Shown here one piece after another: positions 1-13,039 of a DNA stretch of 40,362 bases. The notes beneath the pieces were generated by a model. The model made no database searches. It worked only from the letters and a program-made list of their open reading frames with translations, and had not been told where the DNA came from. Source of the stretch: Apostichopus californicus (Eukaryota; Echinodermata; Holothuroidea; Aspidochirotida; Stichopodidae); contig JAIPMN010039861.1 of assembly GCA_020650975.1 (NCBI GenBank), positions 1 to 40,362 on the forward strand, written 5' to 3'. Within the stretch, counting starts at the first letter, position 1, and the number at the start of each line of letters is the position of its first letter. The position numbers and the translations under genes are program-made.

Positions 1-294
1 ATAATGGTTTTACAATGCAAATAATTTAATTATATAAAGAAAACGACATTAGCATAATGTTTCATATCTGATGTTCAAAGATTTTATTATTTTACATTAA
101 CCAGAACTAGAAATGGAAAAATTAAAACATCCGATATATTAATATTAAGTTTTCATACAATGTCACAGACTAAAGTGAATTGATATTGATAGATATTATA
201 TTTTTTACATATATTGAGATGGATAGATATTGGATTTGTAGATGCCTGATATACAAACAATTATCAAACAGCGTGACTACATTGAGATTGTGGA
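1..294. other. AT-rich flank, no gene seen
   Basis: AT-rich sequence with no convincing open frame, splice-bounded exon or repeat. It leads directly into the 31-bp minisatellite. Confidence 0.5.
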
Positions 295-951
295 ATGTTC
301 AACATGCCGTTAATATTCTTTAAGTAAATTCAAATATGCCATTGTTATTCTTTGAGTATGTTAAACATGCCGTGATATTCTTTAAGTCTGTTTAACAAGC
401 CGTTGATAATCTTTGAGTATGTTCAACTAGCCGTTGATATTATTTGAGTGTGTTCAACATGCCGTGATATTCGATGAGATTGTTAAACAAGCGGTTGATG
501 ATCTTTGAGTATGTTCAACAAGCCATTGATAATCTTTGAGTTTGTTCAACTAGCCGTTGATATTATTTGAGTTTGTTAAACATGCCGTTGATAATCTTTG
601 AGTATGTTCAACAAGCCATTGATAATCTTTGAGTATGTCCAACTAGCCGTTGATATTATTTGAGTGTGTTCAACTAGTCATTGTTATTCTTTGCGTATGT
701 TAAACATGCCGTGATATTCTTTAAGTCTGTTTAACAAGCCGTTGATAATCTTTGAGTATGTTCAACAAGCCATTGATATTATTTGAGTGTGTTAAGCAAG
801 CGTTTGATAATCTTTGAGTGTGTTCAACAAGCCGTTGATAATCTTTGAGTATGTTCAACAAGCCATTGATATTCTTTGAGTATGTTAAACATGCTGTGAT
901 ATTCTTTGAGTATGTTCAACATGCTGCTGATATGCTTTGAAATGTTCAACT
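295..951. repeat. 31-bp minisatellite, about 21 units
   Basis: A degenerate tandem repeat with a unit like GTTCAACAAGCCGTTGATAA followed by TCTTTGAGTAT, period 31 bp with some shorter units. Unit variants alternate between AAGCC, TAGCC and ATGCC and between GATAATC and GATATTA. The divergence between neighbouring units indicates an old array. No coding frame runs through it. Confidence 0.85.
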
Positions 952-1861
952 GACCATTCCAAGCAGTTCCCTAATTTTTCTTTCCGCATTACCGACACCA
1001 ATTCGTCTTCTCCTGTCAGAAGCTGGAGCATCTTGGTTGATTCACAGATCAGCTGATGATAAACACAACGAAGAAATAACAACATTGTAACGTTGGATTA
1101 TTAAAGTCTTTTGTTGTTGTTCACTTCCCCCTTTGAAGCTCTAAATTGTAACATTGATGAAACAGGTTCTACTACCATGTTCATAACTGAAATGAAAAAG
1201 TGGTCTTTTGTGGTAAATTTCTTTTGTTAAGTTTAATGACATAACAAAACATATACATCATCATAGTTGATATTAAACAAAGTCTGTAACTTATCATGAG
1301 TGTTCTAAAGGAGATAATTTTGGTATTTTTTGGCTCTCAAGGCAAAACTCCTGAAGTACTGAAGTATCCAATAAAAATTGAGAAAAAGAGCAGAACAAAG
1401 TTCAAGTTTATACAAAGTCATGCTAAATATCGCAAGTGGGCATCAAAAGTATGGATTTGAGTAAACGGCAGGCAATAATTCACTATCACTGAGCATCTTC
1501 ACAGCCTGGTGTACTTACCACTTCGGTGGGATTTCCCCAAAGAATATTGCAAATGGCCCTAACCAACTCAGGCAGTAGTAAATGTGTCTGGATTCTATGA
1601 AAAATTTAAAGCATGTTAAGAAATCCTTCGAAATAAATTCCTTTGATATCCTTCAAAGTTTAGAAATTAAAAGACAATATATGAACAACTTGCTACTTTA
1701 GAGATTTGGGCAAAATTCCAAAGATATGCCTGAAAATGAATTTCAATTCCAGGTATTTTAACATTAGTTCAATAAAAGTGCAAATTTCACTGGACTAATT
1801 GCTTTGTTTAAAAAAAAACATATGTAGATACCACAATGAGCTATGTTACTATTCAATTTTC
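952..1861. other. Unassigned intergenic sequence
   Basis: About 900 bp of AT-rich DNA between two tandem arrays. Short open frames exist on the minus strand, but none has splice-site support or recognisable protein similarity. I see nothing else in it. Confidence 0.4.
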
Positions 1862-2500
1862 GATGGAAAAGAGCAAATAAATTTATGGCTAGAATGGGAT
1901 TTGAACCAGTGACCTTTGGGTCACAACCAGTGAATTCCTGTACCCCAGAGGTCAATGGGATTTGAACCAGTGACCTCTGAGTTACAACCAGTGAATTCCT
2001 GTACCCCAGAGGTCAATGGGATTTGAACCAGTGACCTTTAGGTTACAACCAGTGAATTCCTGTACCCCAGAGGTCAATGGGATAGAGAACCAGTGACCTT
2101 TGGGTTACAACCAGTGAATTCCTGTATCTCAGAGGTCAATGGGATTTGAACCAGTGACCTCTGGGTTACAACAAGGGAATTCCTGTACCCCAGAGGTCAA
2201 TGGGATTGAACCAGTGACCTCTGGGTTACAACAAGTGAATTCCTGTACACCAGAGGTCAATGGGATTGAACCAGTGACCTCTCGGTTACAACCAGTGAAT
2301 TCCTGTACCCCAGAGGTCAATGGGATTTGAACCAGTGACCTCTGGGTTACAACCAGTGAATTCCTGTACCCCAGAGGTCAATGGGATTTGAACCAGAGAC
2401 CTCTGGGTCACAACAACCAGTGAATTCCTGTACCCCAGAGGTCACTGGGTCGAATCCCATTCTAGCCATAAATTCCTTTGCTCTTTTCCATTGTCTAAAA
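1862..2500 (-). repeat. 61-bp tandem array of tRNA-like units with inverted flanks
   Basis: Nine to ten tandem units of 61 bp, each containing GGGATTTGAACCAGTGACC. Read on the minus strand this gives AGAGGTCACTGGTTCAAATC, a tRNA T-arm with a Pol III B-box-like GGTTCAAATCC, preceded by a tRNA-like anticodon arm (loop TTGTAAC). The array is framed by an inverted repeat: 1862-1920 (AAGAGCAAATAAATTTATGG then CTAGAAT) is the near-reverse complement of 2440-2500 (ATTCTAGCCATAAATTCC then TTTGCTCTTTTCCA). The same family recurs near 34575-34715. The tRNA relation is inferred from the B-box and arm geometry; no complete tRNA is present. Confidence 0.75.
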
Positions 2501-4135
2501 TATTCCAATCAGTCCCATTATTCTTTTTACTTATTTACTTACAACTGGAAACTTACTTTTCTTTTCGCCAAAGTTTAATGAATAATTTCAAGCAACAGAT
2601 CTGAATCTCTGGCGACGGTACCGTGATGAAAACACCAAACAATACATTGAGGAATGTGGGAAATGACAATAGTCTGTAAAACAATAAACAATGGTTAATT
2701 AACAATCAATAATGTTATGAAGACATCGAGAGTCAACTTCATCGACTATACTAAATTAGAGTGGTAGTGAAATCTCAGAGAAAAACACATCAACGATACA
2801 CAAGAGGAGAGAAAACATAGTCAAAGGCAGGCAATCATAAGATCTTCAAAATAAAAATCCAAAATTAGTTCTGGTAATGATTCATAACAAAAAAGGAATG
2901 TTGAAAGATCAAAAATCAAATACTGCTCTTTAATATATATATAAATATATATATATATTGATAATATCCCGTCTTCTTTGTTAGGTGCTAATTTGCTTGC
3001 ACACTTTTGTTTAAACCAGTAAGATGCGGTCACGAACAAGTAAAACAATTATCTACTGCTAAAGTTCCATTGAACTGTGATTGATATTATGTGACAACTC
3101 AAAATAAAAGAAAAATCTCAACAAGTTGAAAAGTCTGGTTTTAAAATCTGGACAAATTGACTGTAAAAGCAGAATTGTAATCTCAAAATTTGGACTCTTA
3201 AACGTCAAACATTTTATTTTCTTTCGCTATGGCCCTCTACATCTACAGTTTCTTGATTTTATTCGAATGGAATGTTAATTTTTTAACAGAATGAAAGCAA
3301 ATGACTTTTAAAATATACTAAGAGATCTGGAATTCTTGAAATGTTTGGGCAGGATAAAGACAAACTTCACACCGTACTTAAAATTCCTAATTCATACTGA
3401 TATATGCTGATCGGCTTTGCAGGTAAATGTCAAAATTTAAATATTTTTAACATGCTCACTTCTTTGTCGGGAAAATGTTGAAGAGCCAGCAAATACTTTG
3501 TCTGATATCACTATCGACAATCTGTACAAAGAAGAGAGGAGTTACTTTGAAAGAACAAAAAAATAGTAAAGATATATTTGGTGCAGTTTTCTTATACTTC
3601 TAATGAAATGGAATTACACATCACATTAAGGCAGGTTATTAGACCTGGTCAGTAGTATGCTTGTTTTTCAACCATTCCAAAAATGTGGTAGACAACTCTC
3701 TTACACTTTTTTACATCTTTTACACCAAAACGAAATGTGTTAATTTTTTTGTTAAAATTATTAAACATTTGCATTCTATAATCTTGAAAAAACTATTATT
3801 CTGTTCAACAGTTTTACTATATAGTTTCAACTTATCGAGTGATGTTTGTGGAATGATATAGAAATCTGTGTACTCACTTGCTGTAGTGTCATACATAATG
3901 ATGGTATGCACCCTTCTTCCACAACTAACAGTGCGTTACTATAAATAGATAGAAATGGAAGTCTTTGTTTACTCTGACCCACCATACTTTCATTTATATC
4001 TATATTCATTGTCCTGTTATCTCCTCACCCCTCCTCAACCACCTCCATCTTTAACCTACCTATTCTTTTCACCTCATCCTATCCTACCCCACCTGTATCA
4101 GCTATCTCATCTACATCATCGTTACACCCCTGATC
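2501..4135. other. Gene-free stretch with AT microsatellite
   Basis: No splice-supported exon is seen on either strand. A short (TA)n microsatellite lies near 2933-2960, and a C/T-rich tract at about 4018-4130 leads into the next minisatellite. Small open frames here look like chance. Confidence 0.4.
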
Positions 4136-4830
4136 ACTCCTGATGAAGTATCACTCCTGAACGGGTATCAACTCTGCATATTACTCCCGAGGGGGTATCA
4201 ACTCTGCGTATTACTCCTGAGGGGGTATCAACTCTGAGTATTACTCCTGAGGGGGTATCATCACTGAGTATCCCTCCTGATGAAGTATCACTCCTGAACG
4301 GGTATCAACTCTGCATATTACTCCCGAGGGGGTATCAACTCTGCTTATTACTCCTGAGGGGGTATCAACTCTGAGTATTACTCCTGAGGGGGTATCATCA
4401 CTGAGTATCACTCCTGATGAAGTATCACTCCTGAACGGGTATCAACTCTGCATATTACTCCCGAGGGGGTATCAACTCTGCGTGTTACTCCCGAGGGGGT
4501 ATCAACTCTGCGTATTACTCCTGAGGGGGTATCAACTCTGAGTATTACTCCTGAGGGGTTATCATCACTGAGTATCACTCCTGATGAAGTATCACTCCTG
4601 AACGGGTATCAACTCTGCATATTACTCCCGAGGGGTATCAACTCTGCGTATTACTCCTGAGGGGGTATCAACTCTGAGTATTACTCCTGAGGGGTTATCA
4701 TCACTGAGTATCACTCCTGGGGAGGTATCACTCCTGAACGGGTATCAACTCTGCATATTACTCCCGAGGGGGTATCAACTCTGAGTATTACTCCTGAGGG
4801 GTTATCAACTCTGAGTATTACTCCTGAGGT
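4136..4830. repeat. ~30-bp minisatellite with 137-bp higher-order repeat
   Basis: Tandem monomers of about 30 bp (TATTACTCCTGAGGGGGTAT plus CAACTCTGAG) are organised into a higher-order unit. Each higher-order unit starts with a diverged monomer (TGATGAAGTATCACTCCTGA). These starts fall at 4141, 4278, 4415, 4582 and a variant at 4718, spaced 137, 137, 167 and 136 bp. The 167-bp unit carries one extra 30-bp monomer, so the array grew both by single monomers and by whole blocks. Confidence 0.85.
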
Positions 4831-5577
4831 GTATCTTCTTACCTCCATTCAGTATTCACTACTGTCAGTAATCCCTCAGTAACCATGACTCTGGATTTAT
4901 CAGCAATTGCTTCATGGTGATTCAGGAGACGACACAAACATGTGATGATGTCATGTGACAACTGGGAGATGTTACAATTATTGGGTAACCTGAGAGTAAC
5001 AAAATTATTAGATAAACAAAAAAGTTTAAAATATAGTTGTTAAGTTCAGAAAGAAATATTTGCTACATATTTACTAGTAGCATTTATAGCATTTAGTTCA
5101 ACAAAGCATTAAAAATCAATTCAAGAATTGGTGCCAGAAACATAACAGTGGGATTACACAAGTTTTGTATTCCACATGCAAGCTACTTCAGTTAAAACTG
5201 AAAATCAAAGAGTCATAACAAAAACAAGACAGAAAATGCAGGGCCACTTCAGGCTGAAATTTTCAAGAAACTTCTTTCCTGATAAGGTTGTGAGAAACAC
5301 ACGAAGAGCAGTAAAAAAACTGCAAAACTTTGAGACTTGTAAAAGCAGGACATAGATTTCAATTGTTTTGATAAGGCACATCGTTTTCCCTATTAAAATG
5401 TATTTTTTTTCCATCAACATTTCATCAAACACAAACAACCCATCCTTACAGAAACAACTTTCAGGAAACTCTCTCGTATTATATAAATAAACTCAAACAG
5501 GACACAAATGTGATCAATAATAACACAGACAAAGTTATTGGTCCAAAGTTCATTGTAATATGATCATCACCCACTGA
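4831..5577 (-). other. 3' flank of TDRD12, probable 3' UTR
   Basis: This lies immediately downstream of the proposed minus-strand stop codon at 5578-5580. No AATAAA is obvious on the minus strand close to the stop, so the polyadenylation site is not located. The minus-strand open frame within 5205-5438 shows no recognisable protein. Confidence 0.35.
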
Positions 5578-5688
5578 TTATTCTGGCGGTGATGTTCTTC
5601 CGTTGAAAAAAACACCTGGAGGTTTTGTTTCATCAAACTTGCCAATCAGGTTGTGATGAAAATTTACACAATATTGCAAAAATAACAC
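5578..5688 (-). CDS. TDRD12: TDRD12 exon 36 (C-terminal, stop at 5578-5580)
   Basis: Proposed last coding exon, encoding a tail containing NLIGKFDETKPPG, VFFNGR and TSPPE before TAA. The acceptor TTGATTGGTAG abuts GTGTTATT. It is in frame only if the preceding exon ends at AGA|GTGTGA (a weak donor). With the stronger neighbouring donor GT|GTGAGT the frame would end after about eight residues. No recognised domain. Confidence 0.55.
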   Translation of the reverse strand: MLFLQYCVNFHHNLIGKFDETKPPGVFFNGRTSPPE

Positions 5689-8600
5689 CTACCAATCAAA
5701 ACAAAACTGCTGATTAGTAACAATTAAAAGTTTTAAGAAAAAAAAATCTGTGCTAGCTGAACAAGAAATGAAAGAAACTGACTCACACTCTAGTCTCTTG
5801 GATTTGTTGATACAATTCTTGACAGAGAAGAGAAGTTGCTTTAACATCCTGCTCAAAGAGATAATCGAAGATAAAAGAACATGATTAACTCATCTTTTAT
5901 ACAGGAATTTTTCATCAGTCACTAGGAACAATGACAAATTCAACATTATATCAAGAAAATACTTCCTTCAACTGTGAATGTTTAGTCTAACTGTTTGTTC
6001 ATCTGCTTTTACGTAGAAATAAACAGTTTTATTTTCGTAATATAAAGGTAACCTGGTGTAACTTGAGACGAGATGAGACATCGATACCATCCATCAATCA
6101 GTCAATTCCTACTTGCCAAATTAAAGACTTTTGTTAAAATCTTTTGTGTTTACTTGTGATGGAATCTTTTTTCATTTGTTTCTGCCTAGTGTTATGATAT
6201 AAGAAAACAAACTGGCTACCTGTGAGAGCAAAATTTGTTGACACTGCTTGGCTATTGTCATTCTCAAGGTGGAAGCCTCATTTCTTAACTCCTTCAGATG
6301 AAGGGTTGGTAGAAGGATCTGAGTCAAATGAGGAAAAGACCACATTAATCATTACTATATACTGCTTAAAGACCATATTAACATGACTCCTTTCTGCTAG
6401 GAGTTATTCCATATTTACCAAAAATGTTCATGTTACTGTTTACACACGACAGTGATACAGTAGTATAAATTGCGTAGATACTATATAAGGGAACATTCCA
6501 CAATTTCATCTTGCTAAAAGACTAATACATTAAAGAGGCAAAGGAGAAGGATATTGATGACTCAGAACATAGCTCAAAGTCGACTTCACAAGTCAGCATC
6601 AACTTTGCCAAACGAAAGACAAATTTATCTTTGTCAGTGAATGCATAGATAAAAACAAAACATCCTCAAGGTCATCTGCATAACAAACAATTTTTGCCTT
6701 CCTTAGCAAGTACATGACTCACAATACAAGTTAAAGCTACCCCACAAGTCAAGTTACTTACCTTGGCTAATTTCTCTCTGCATAAGACAACCTTGCCCTC
6801 TTTAGCTAAGATCTGACTCAAAGCAACTTTCCTGCCTTCAATGAAAAGAAACAGCTCAACGTCGTACCTTCTGTCGCAGCCGACCTCATCAGTGTTCTCC
6901 TCGTCAGATATAACCTACATGGTTAAAGAACGCAATAATAGGAACACTTTGAAGACCAGAGGCGAGCGATGAAGGTAAAATGTTTTTGACATTTTTCCAC
7001 TACATTATATAGGCATACATGACTACATATCAATGTGTTTTGTAATAGGTTTCCGTACAAATAACTCTCAACAATGTCTTAGTTGTATATTTTCTAACAA
7101 GTTGCGTCCACTTTGAATTCATGTTTCATTATACCTGCTACAACAAAAATTGAACATACATGAGTTATTTTTAAAGATTGTTGGAATTGGCCTGAAATTC
7201 TAGCACAAAGGAAAGTGCTATAAGTTTTTAAAAGTACCATCTTCAGAGAAGATCTGATTCTCAAAATATTATGCCCAGCAGTAATATGGCAATTTCAAGA
7301 TGAAATAAAAAAATTGTCATCATTGTTTAATAACAAATACAGAACACCTTTCACTTGAATTTGCATCTGCTGATTAAGAAATCTGATAGATGCTAACTAG
7401 CATAAAGTAGACTCACATGAATGGTCACAGCCTTTCTATCAGCTCCTTCGTTACACATGGACCACAATTTATCTGCTACGTCTGGAGACCAGATATCCCC
7501 TCCATCTTGTGGGGTTACATGGTTCATTGTGCAATCAATGGCAGCAAATGGCATCTGAAAAAATGAGTACCTTTAAAAGTCATTGTTTTCTTTCACATAT
7601 TTAAATCAATATTATTTAGAGGTCTGTGTTGAAAATAAACCTCTCATATTGAAAATAGGATAGCATTTTTTGTTTTATATAGTGACATGACTGACAACTC
7701 AAGACAAAGACGATGAAAGATACATTTGACTGGACAGACATTATGACGCCAGTAAAAACCTATTGAGAGTGTGCTAGAGCAAAGCTTACTTCAAGTAGAT
7801 ATCTGGGCATCGGTCGTAATTCTGTCCGAGGAACACTCTCTTGGTCTCCGTGGTCAAGAAAAACAACTTCCAGATTTTCCCCGAGTTCAGCCACTTTACC
7901 TCGATACCATCTGGTGGGGGGGGGGGTGTGAAGAAAATTCAATATTAGCAGCTCTGAAAGAGGCAGATTCATGAATTTTTTATTTATTTATTTATTTTAC
8001 AAAATTTCTATAGCGCCTTCTATATCCAATCAGAAATTGCTCTAAGGTGCTTTACAGTAAAATACATACAAACATGATATACAAATATATAAATCGATAA
8101 TGTAAGGTATAAAAAGGGTAGAAAATTTGTTATGTACAATCTGACAATAAATTGTATAAAAACTGCAAATGGAAAATCGAAATTATACAAACAAACTCTT
8201 AAAATTTAAAATATATATATAAATGTGAAAAATTTTAAATTTTAAAAGCGCTATAAATGCAAAATGGAAAATGCGTTGTAATAATGTGACAACTTTTTTA
8301 CTATAGATTGTTTTATTTTCCTCAAACAATTTGCATAATACCTGTCATCTGATGGGAATTTTGCCAGGCAGAGATCTCCTACTGCCCATTCCTTGCATCC
8401 TTCTTCTTCTATTCTACTCTCTAACATCTCATCTTTGTTTATTTCAGTCATGAGATTTTCCAACCTGAAAAAGCGTCAAAGATGAATCAGATGATATAGT
8501 CTCATCACATGACAACGACAATTGATTTTCAAAGACAAAGGCAAACACTTGAAACAAAAGACAAGAGCTCTAATCTACAGGTATGAGTTACACTTCCAAC

Positions 8601-11600
8601 ATATTTAAGATTTCACAAAAATAAATCCTCAGAGCTTTGCTAACATCAATATTTTCACACATCCGGTGTCCTTGTTTTCAGGAGAAACCATGTTGAACCT
8701 GACAGACATGGTTTGACATTGAGATATTAATTGTTTTCAGAATGTTTAGTTTTCATGATCATTGGATATCACCTCCATGCAATGATACACATGCACCCAG
8801 AGTATTGTCTAGAGCAACCATCTACAAACGTTTATGCAAATTGTTTTTATTTTTTTTTTTATATATTTTTTTTATAAAATGCTAAAGTGAACAATAGCCC
8901 ATGCAGATTGACAGAAGTCAAGACCAAATATAGACAACAGGGTAATATAAAGGAAATCCACATGGGCCAATCAGTGGTCCACAGCAACTTAGAACAACTA
9001 GAAGGGAGGGGCTTACTACAGCATCAGGCACAGGAAATAAGATGCTGATGCACCCTGCACTTGAAGGACTGAGCACCGTTGTCAGAAATGTCACCAACTA
9101 CGCTATCTGGTAGGCTGTTCCATACATGTACCGCAGAGTGAATGAAGGTCCTGCCAGTGGAGACTGTCCTCGAACAGTCGCTGCTGCCACCTGACGTCTT
9201 TGGTGAAATGACCCATGATCTTCTATGAGTACTAAGAAACCACCCATTAGACCCCCCCTTTCTCCCCACCCATCAGAATTGATGCTCACAATGCATGAAC
9301 TTGACTATGGACTACGGGACTTGATGGTAAAAAAAAGAAGTTAAACGATCTCTGGTCAGCACCGACATTTTGTGCAACCCACTTTTCGGTGGCGCCACAT
9401 AGATCCATAATTGATTCTTCCCTTTGATGTAGAAATCATAATCAATCTTTGAATGATTATTGTATGAAAATAATATTACTACTATATTATTATTATTATT
9501 TGCAGTCATCAATAAAATATTGTCACTCACTGATCACTGTTTTCAACTTTTTGGACGGAAAACTGGTGTGGTGATCCCGCCGCTGAGAGATACACCTGAC
9601 GAGACTTCCCGATGGGTAAGCTTTCATACTGCGGCTTCAGAGACAATCTACAAGATAAATATAATAAGAGAAAAGGATTTTTGTATGACATTGATTAGAA
9701 TAATAGGTAAGAATAACAGACACTAATGATGGTTTTTACTAATCACAACCAGATCATTTTAATATTAATAAAAGTTAAATTATTACGTAATTTACAACAG
9801 AGGGAGAAGGCTGATGGCAGCTACTGAGCATATTGAGTAATAATACACAAGAAAGTCAAATATTGGACTTCCTATGATAGTTTTTTTCTTTGCAATTTTC
9901 TTTGAATTTCTACTGACAATTGACCTCCTTTCTTGGTAGTTACAAGGATTGAATTACTAGGACTAGTCTCAATCTTGATCTAAGATCTTGAGTTAATGCT
10001 GATACATTAAAAGACTTTCATTAGAACTGCTAGATTTATGATGGTGGAGGATAAAGGCAATGTCATTAGAAAAAAATGTTCTAACATGTAATTCAGGTAC
10101 AGTACCGCTCACGTATAACTGGACATGTGTACGCGCACAGAATCGTATAAAAACGTATAAACAAGTACACTCGCGTATAAACTCGTTGACAAACAAATTG
10201 CCGCGTAGACGCCGCGAAGACACCCCGTATAATCCCTCTACGAGTTTATACGCAGGAAATGCTATTGTGCTCAATGAATAGGGATTAAAGTCGCCGAAAG
10301 AATTAGTGAGATGTTTGAAACAGCCGTTCCTTACATCGTAGTTTAAGTTGTGATATTCACCTAGCAGTAAATGGGACGCAGGTAAAGTGTTTGCCGGCAT
10401 AGAGCTTAACTGGTTTTCGTTAATTCGGTTTCTATTCAGTGTTTCTTTTCCCGACTTTTTTTTCAGTTGTAGAGGTTTTGTTCCACGGAGGATAAATTTA
10501 CTTTGAATAGTTGGCAACATTTTGAAGAAATAATAAAGTATTACTAAGCGTTTCTTGTGTCAATTTTCTATATAATTTACCGTTGGTTCCAACAGAATGA
10601 AAAAAAAAAATTCCACCCAACAACTTTGAAGCAGGTCCGGTTAAAAACAAAACATGTTTCTCGTCCGCGCAAGGGGCCTCCTTTTTCCTGATTCCCGAGT
10701 CTCTATTTGGATTACAAGAAATCTACACTATCCTTAAAAATTATTTGTAAGGTTGCCACATCTTCCAAACTAGTATCAGCACATGAAAATAAGAAAAATT
10801 GCCGCCCGTTTTTTTTTCAGATCTCAGTACGAGAAACATGTATTTTATTTGGATAGAACAACTCCCGTTAATGTGGTTAAGTTAATATTTTTCTACCCTA
10901 GCTGTATGTCGTTTTTATAAAACCTTCATGAAAACCAACTTTTTGGAAAATGAATTTTGAAGCTCAGAAACAATTTAAGAAATGCTTACCGTTAAATACT
11001 TGCGTCAAACAATACATTTCGTATTTATTCCAATAAAGATCCACAGAGGATAAAAATGCTAAGTAGAGCTTACTAAAAGAGAAATAGAAACTGCATGTAC
11101 ATCACTGTACATCGTCATTTTAAGTATCCAAATACTTTACAAAGAGATTGAGTTCACCGAAACACCCCTTTTCCTTACCACCTGAAGAAAACCGTCTTTT
11201 ATAATTATACTACCTTACAGTACTTTACATTCGATACAAAAGTTACTTCTACAACTTCTTCCCAAAATATGTGTTGCGCAATATGTCGCAATCTTTTTAA
11301 GTTTTAACCGCGCAGTACATGTGTACCATTAATAATTTGCATATTACACCAAAATTTACACTCGGCGTCCAGATGGCGGGAAAATATACCATCGTGTTCA
11401 ATGTGTTGTGTCGTTCCCATGGTGCGATGAACTTGGGCAAGTTCAAATGTCGATGACCTACTTATGTTCCGTGACCAATGTCAATGGGAATTATGTGTGT
11501 AAAAACTCGGGTTTTTCCACGTGTTATATATATATATAGAAGTTTTACGTAAGCGGAGCGAATTTCGGGTCAGCTCGTTGTTTGTGAGGAAGCACTTATC

Positions 11601-13008
11601 TAAGCATTAATATTTGTGAAAAATAGCGTAAGGTTTTTCTTCAGAAAATATTTTTGACTAGTAATTGGAATCTCAATGTATTAAGAAGTACTGGGTCTAA
11701 ACCTTATCACTGCATTTTGTGGGAAGTCAGATCTTCAAGTGCAAAATATTTTTTTTTCATTTAAGGTTATATCGTGGTTTTCTTGCGAGGTGTATACTGC
11801 GTATCTTGCGATTTAGGCTAAGAGTAGGATCGGCCAAGGCCTACCTAGTTCTCATAGATTGTTACCTACATTCAATTTAATGCCTAACGGGAGGATCTCG
11901 TATAAATAGTAACAGACTGGGGCACATTGTCGTAATTAATATAGTTTCCTTGCTAAAGTTTTGCACTGATTGTATCGATCGTTTGTGCCCCTAGTAGCGC
12001 TGTTTTCTTTGTTACTCTTATTCTTATCGGCTTAAGTATATGCTAACTCTGTGGTTGAATATTTTGGAAAGTCATTCATTGGGCTTGGTGCGATACTGAG
12101 TTTACCGACTCTTTTCTTCATCACAGTTTATTCTAACCCATAGAAGCTCTGCTATGTAAAGCGGCTGCCAAAACCCTACGTTTACAGATTATACGAGATT
12201 GTACGTCTTTACGCGCGTATAATCCCTATTCAGGGGCACTAGAGCGAAGCCCTAAGCCGCGTAGACATGGCGTAGATGCCGCGTAGACACCGCGTAGAAA
12301 GTTGCGTACAGAAACGTATAACAAAGTATAATCTCGTATAATCGCGTAGATAAACGTAGAGTATACGTCTACGCGGAGTAATACGTGAGCGGTACTGTAT
12401 GTGTTCATTAGAAGTAGGTTCCAACATGTAATTCAGGGTATGTGTTCATTGGAGGTAGGCTCCAGCATGTAATTCAGGGTATGCGTTCATTGGAGGTGGG
12501 TTCCAACATGTAATTCAGGGTATGCGTTCATTGGAGGTGGGTTTGTAGGCCAGAATTTCTTGAAATACTTAATCTAGTAAACAAGAAGCTTTCTTGGAGA
12601 TTTCCAATTGCATAAACTTGCAGGAAATACTTACTCTTTGGTTTCTTGCTTTTTTCTTTCAAAGTGTTCATCTGTGTCCAGGTCAATTTTACCAGAACAC
12701 AGCTCTTTGATCTTCTCCAAGTGCTGCCATGGAGAGAACAACAATGCAAAGAAATGAAGAAAAAAACATGGAAAAACTGAAAAGAATTAGGAGGGGAAAA
12801 AAAGGCATTTGAAGAAGCTGGATTGTCTGCAATCTAACATATCCAGTGTGTAAAAGTTAGTGGGCCTGACATTTTTATCCTAGCAGAATCTTCTCCAGAG
12901 GCTGAATGACAAGTAACAGTAAATTGTTCTACATTGGCAGTGAAGATCAAGCTCCCTCTGGTCATTACTTTCCACCCAAATCTTCCTCCTCTTCAGCAAA
13001 TCACCACT

Positions 13009-13039
<31 letters not shown>

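Noticed and set aside
295..951. CRISPR-like regularly spaced repeats
   Set aside because: Contiguous tandem minisatellite without unique spacers in an intron-rich animal genome.
2139..2330. Plus- and minus-strand open frames with repeated peptide units in the 61-bp array
   Set aside because: The frames exist only because the 61-bp repeat happens to lack stops over a few units; there is no splice or start context and the frame does not persist through the array.
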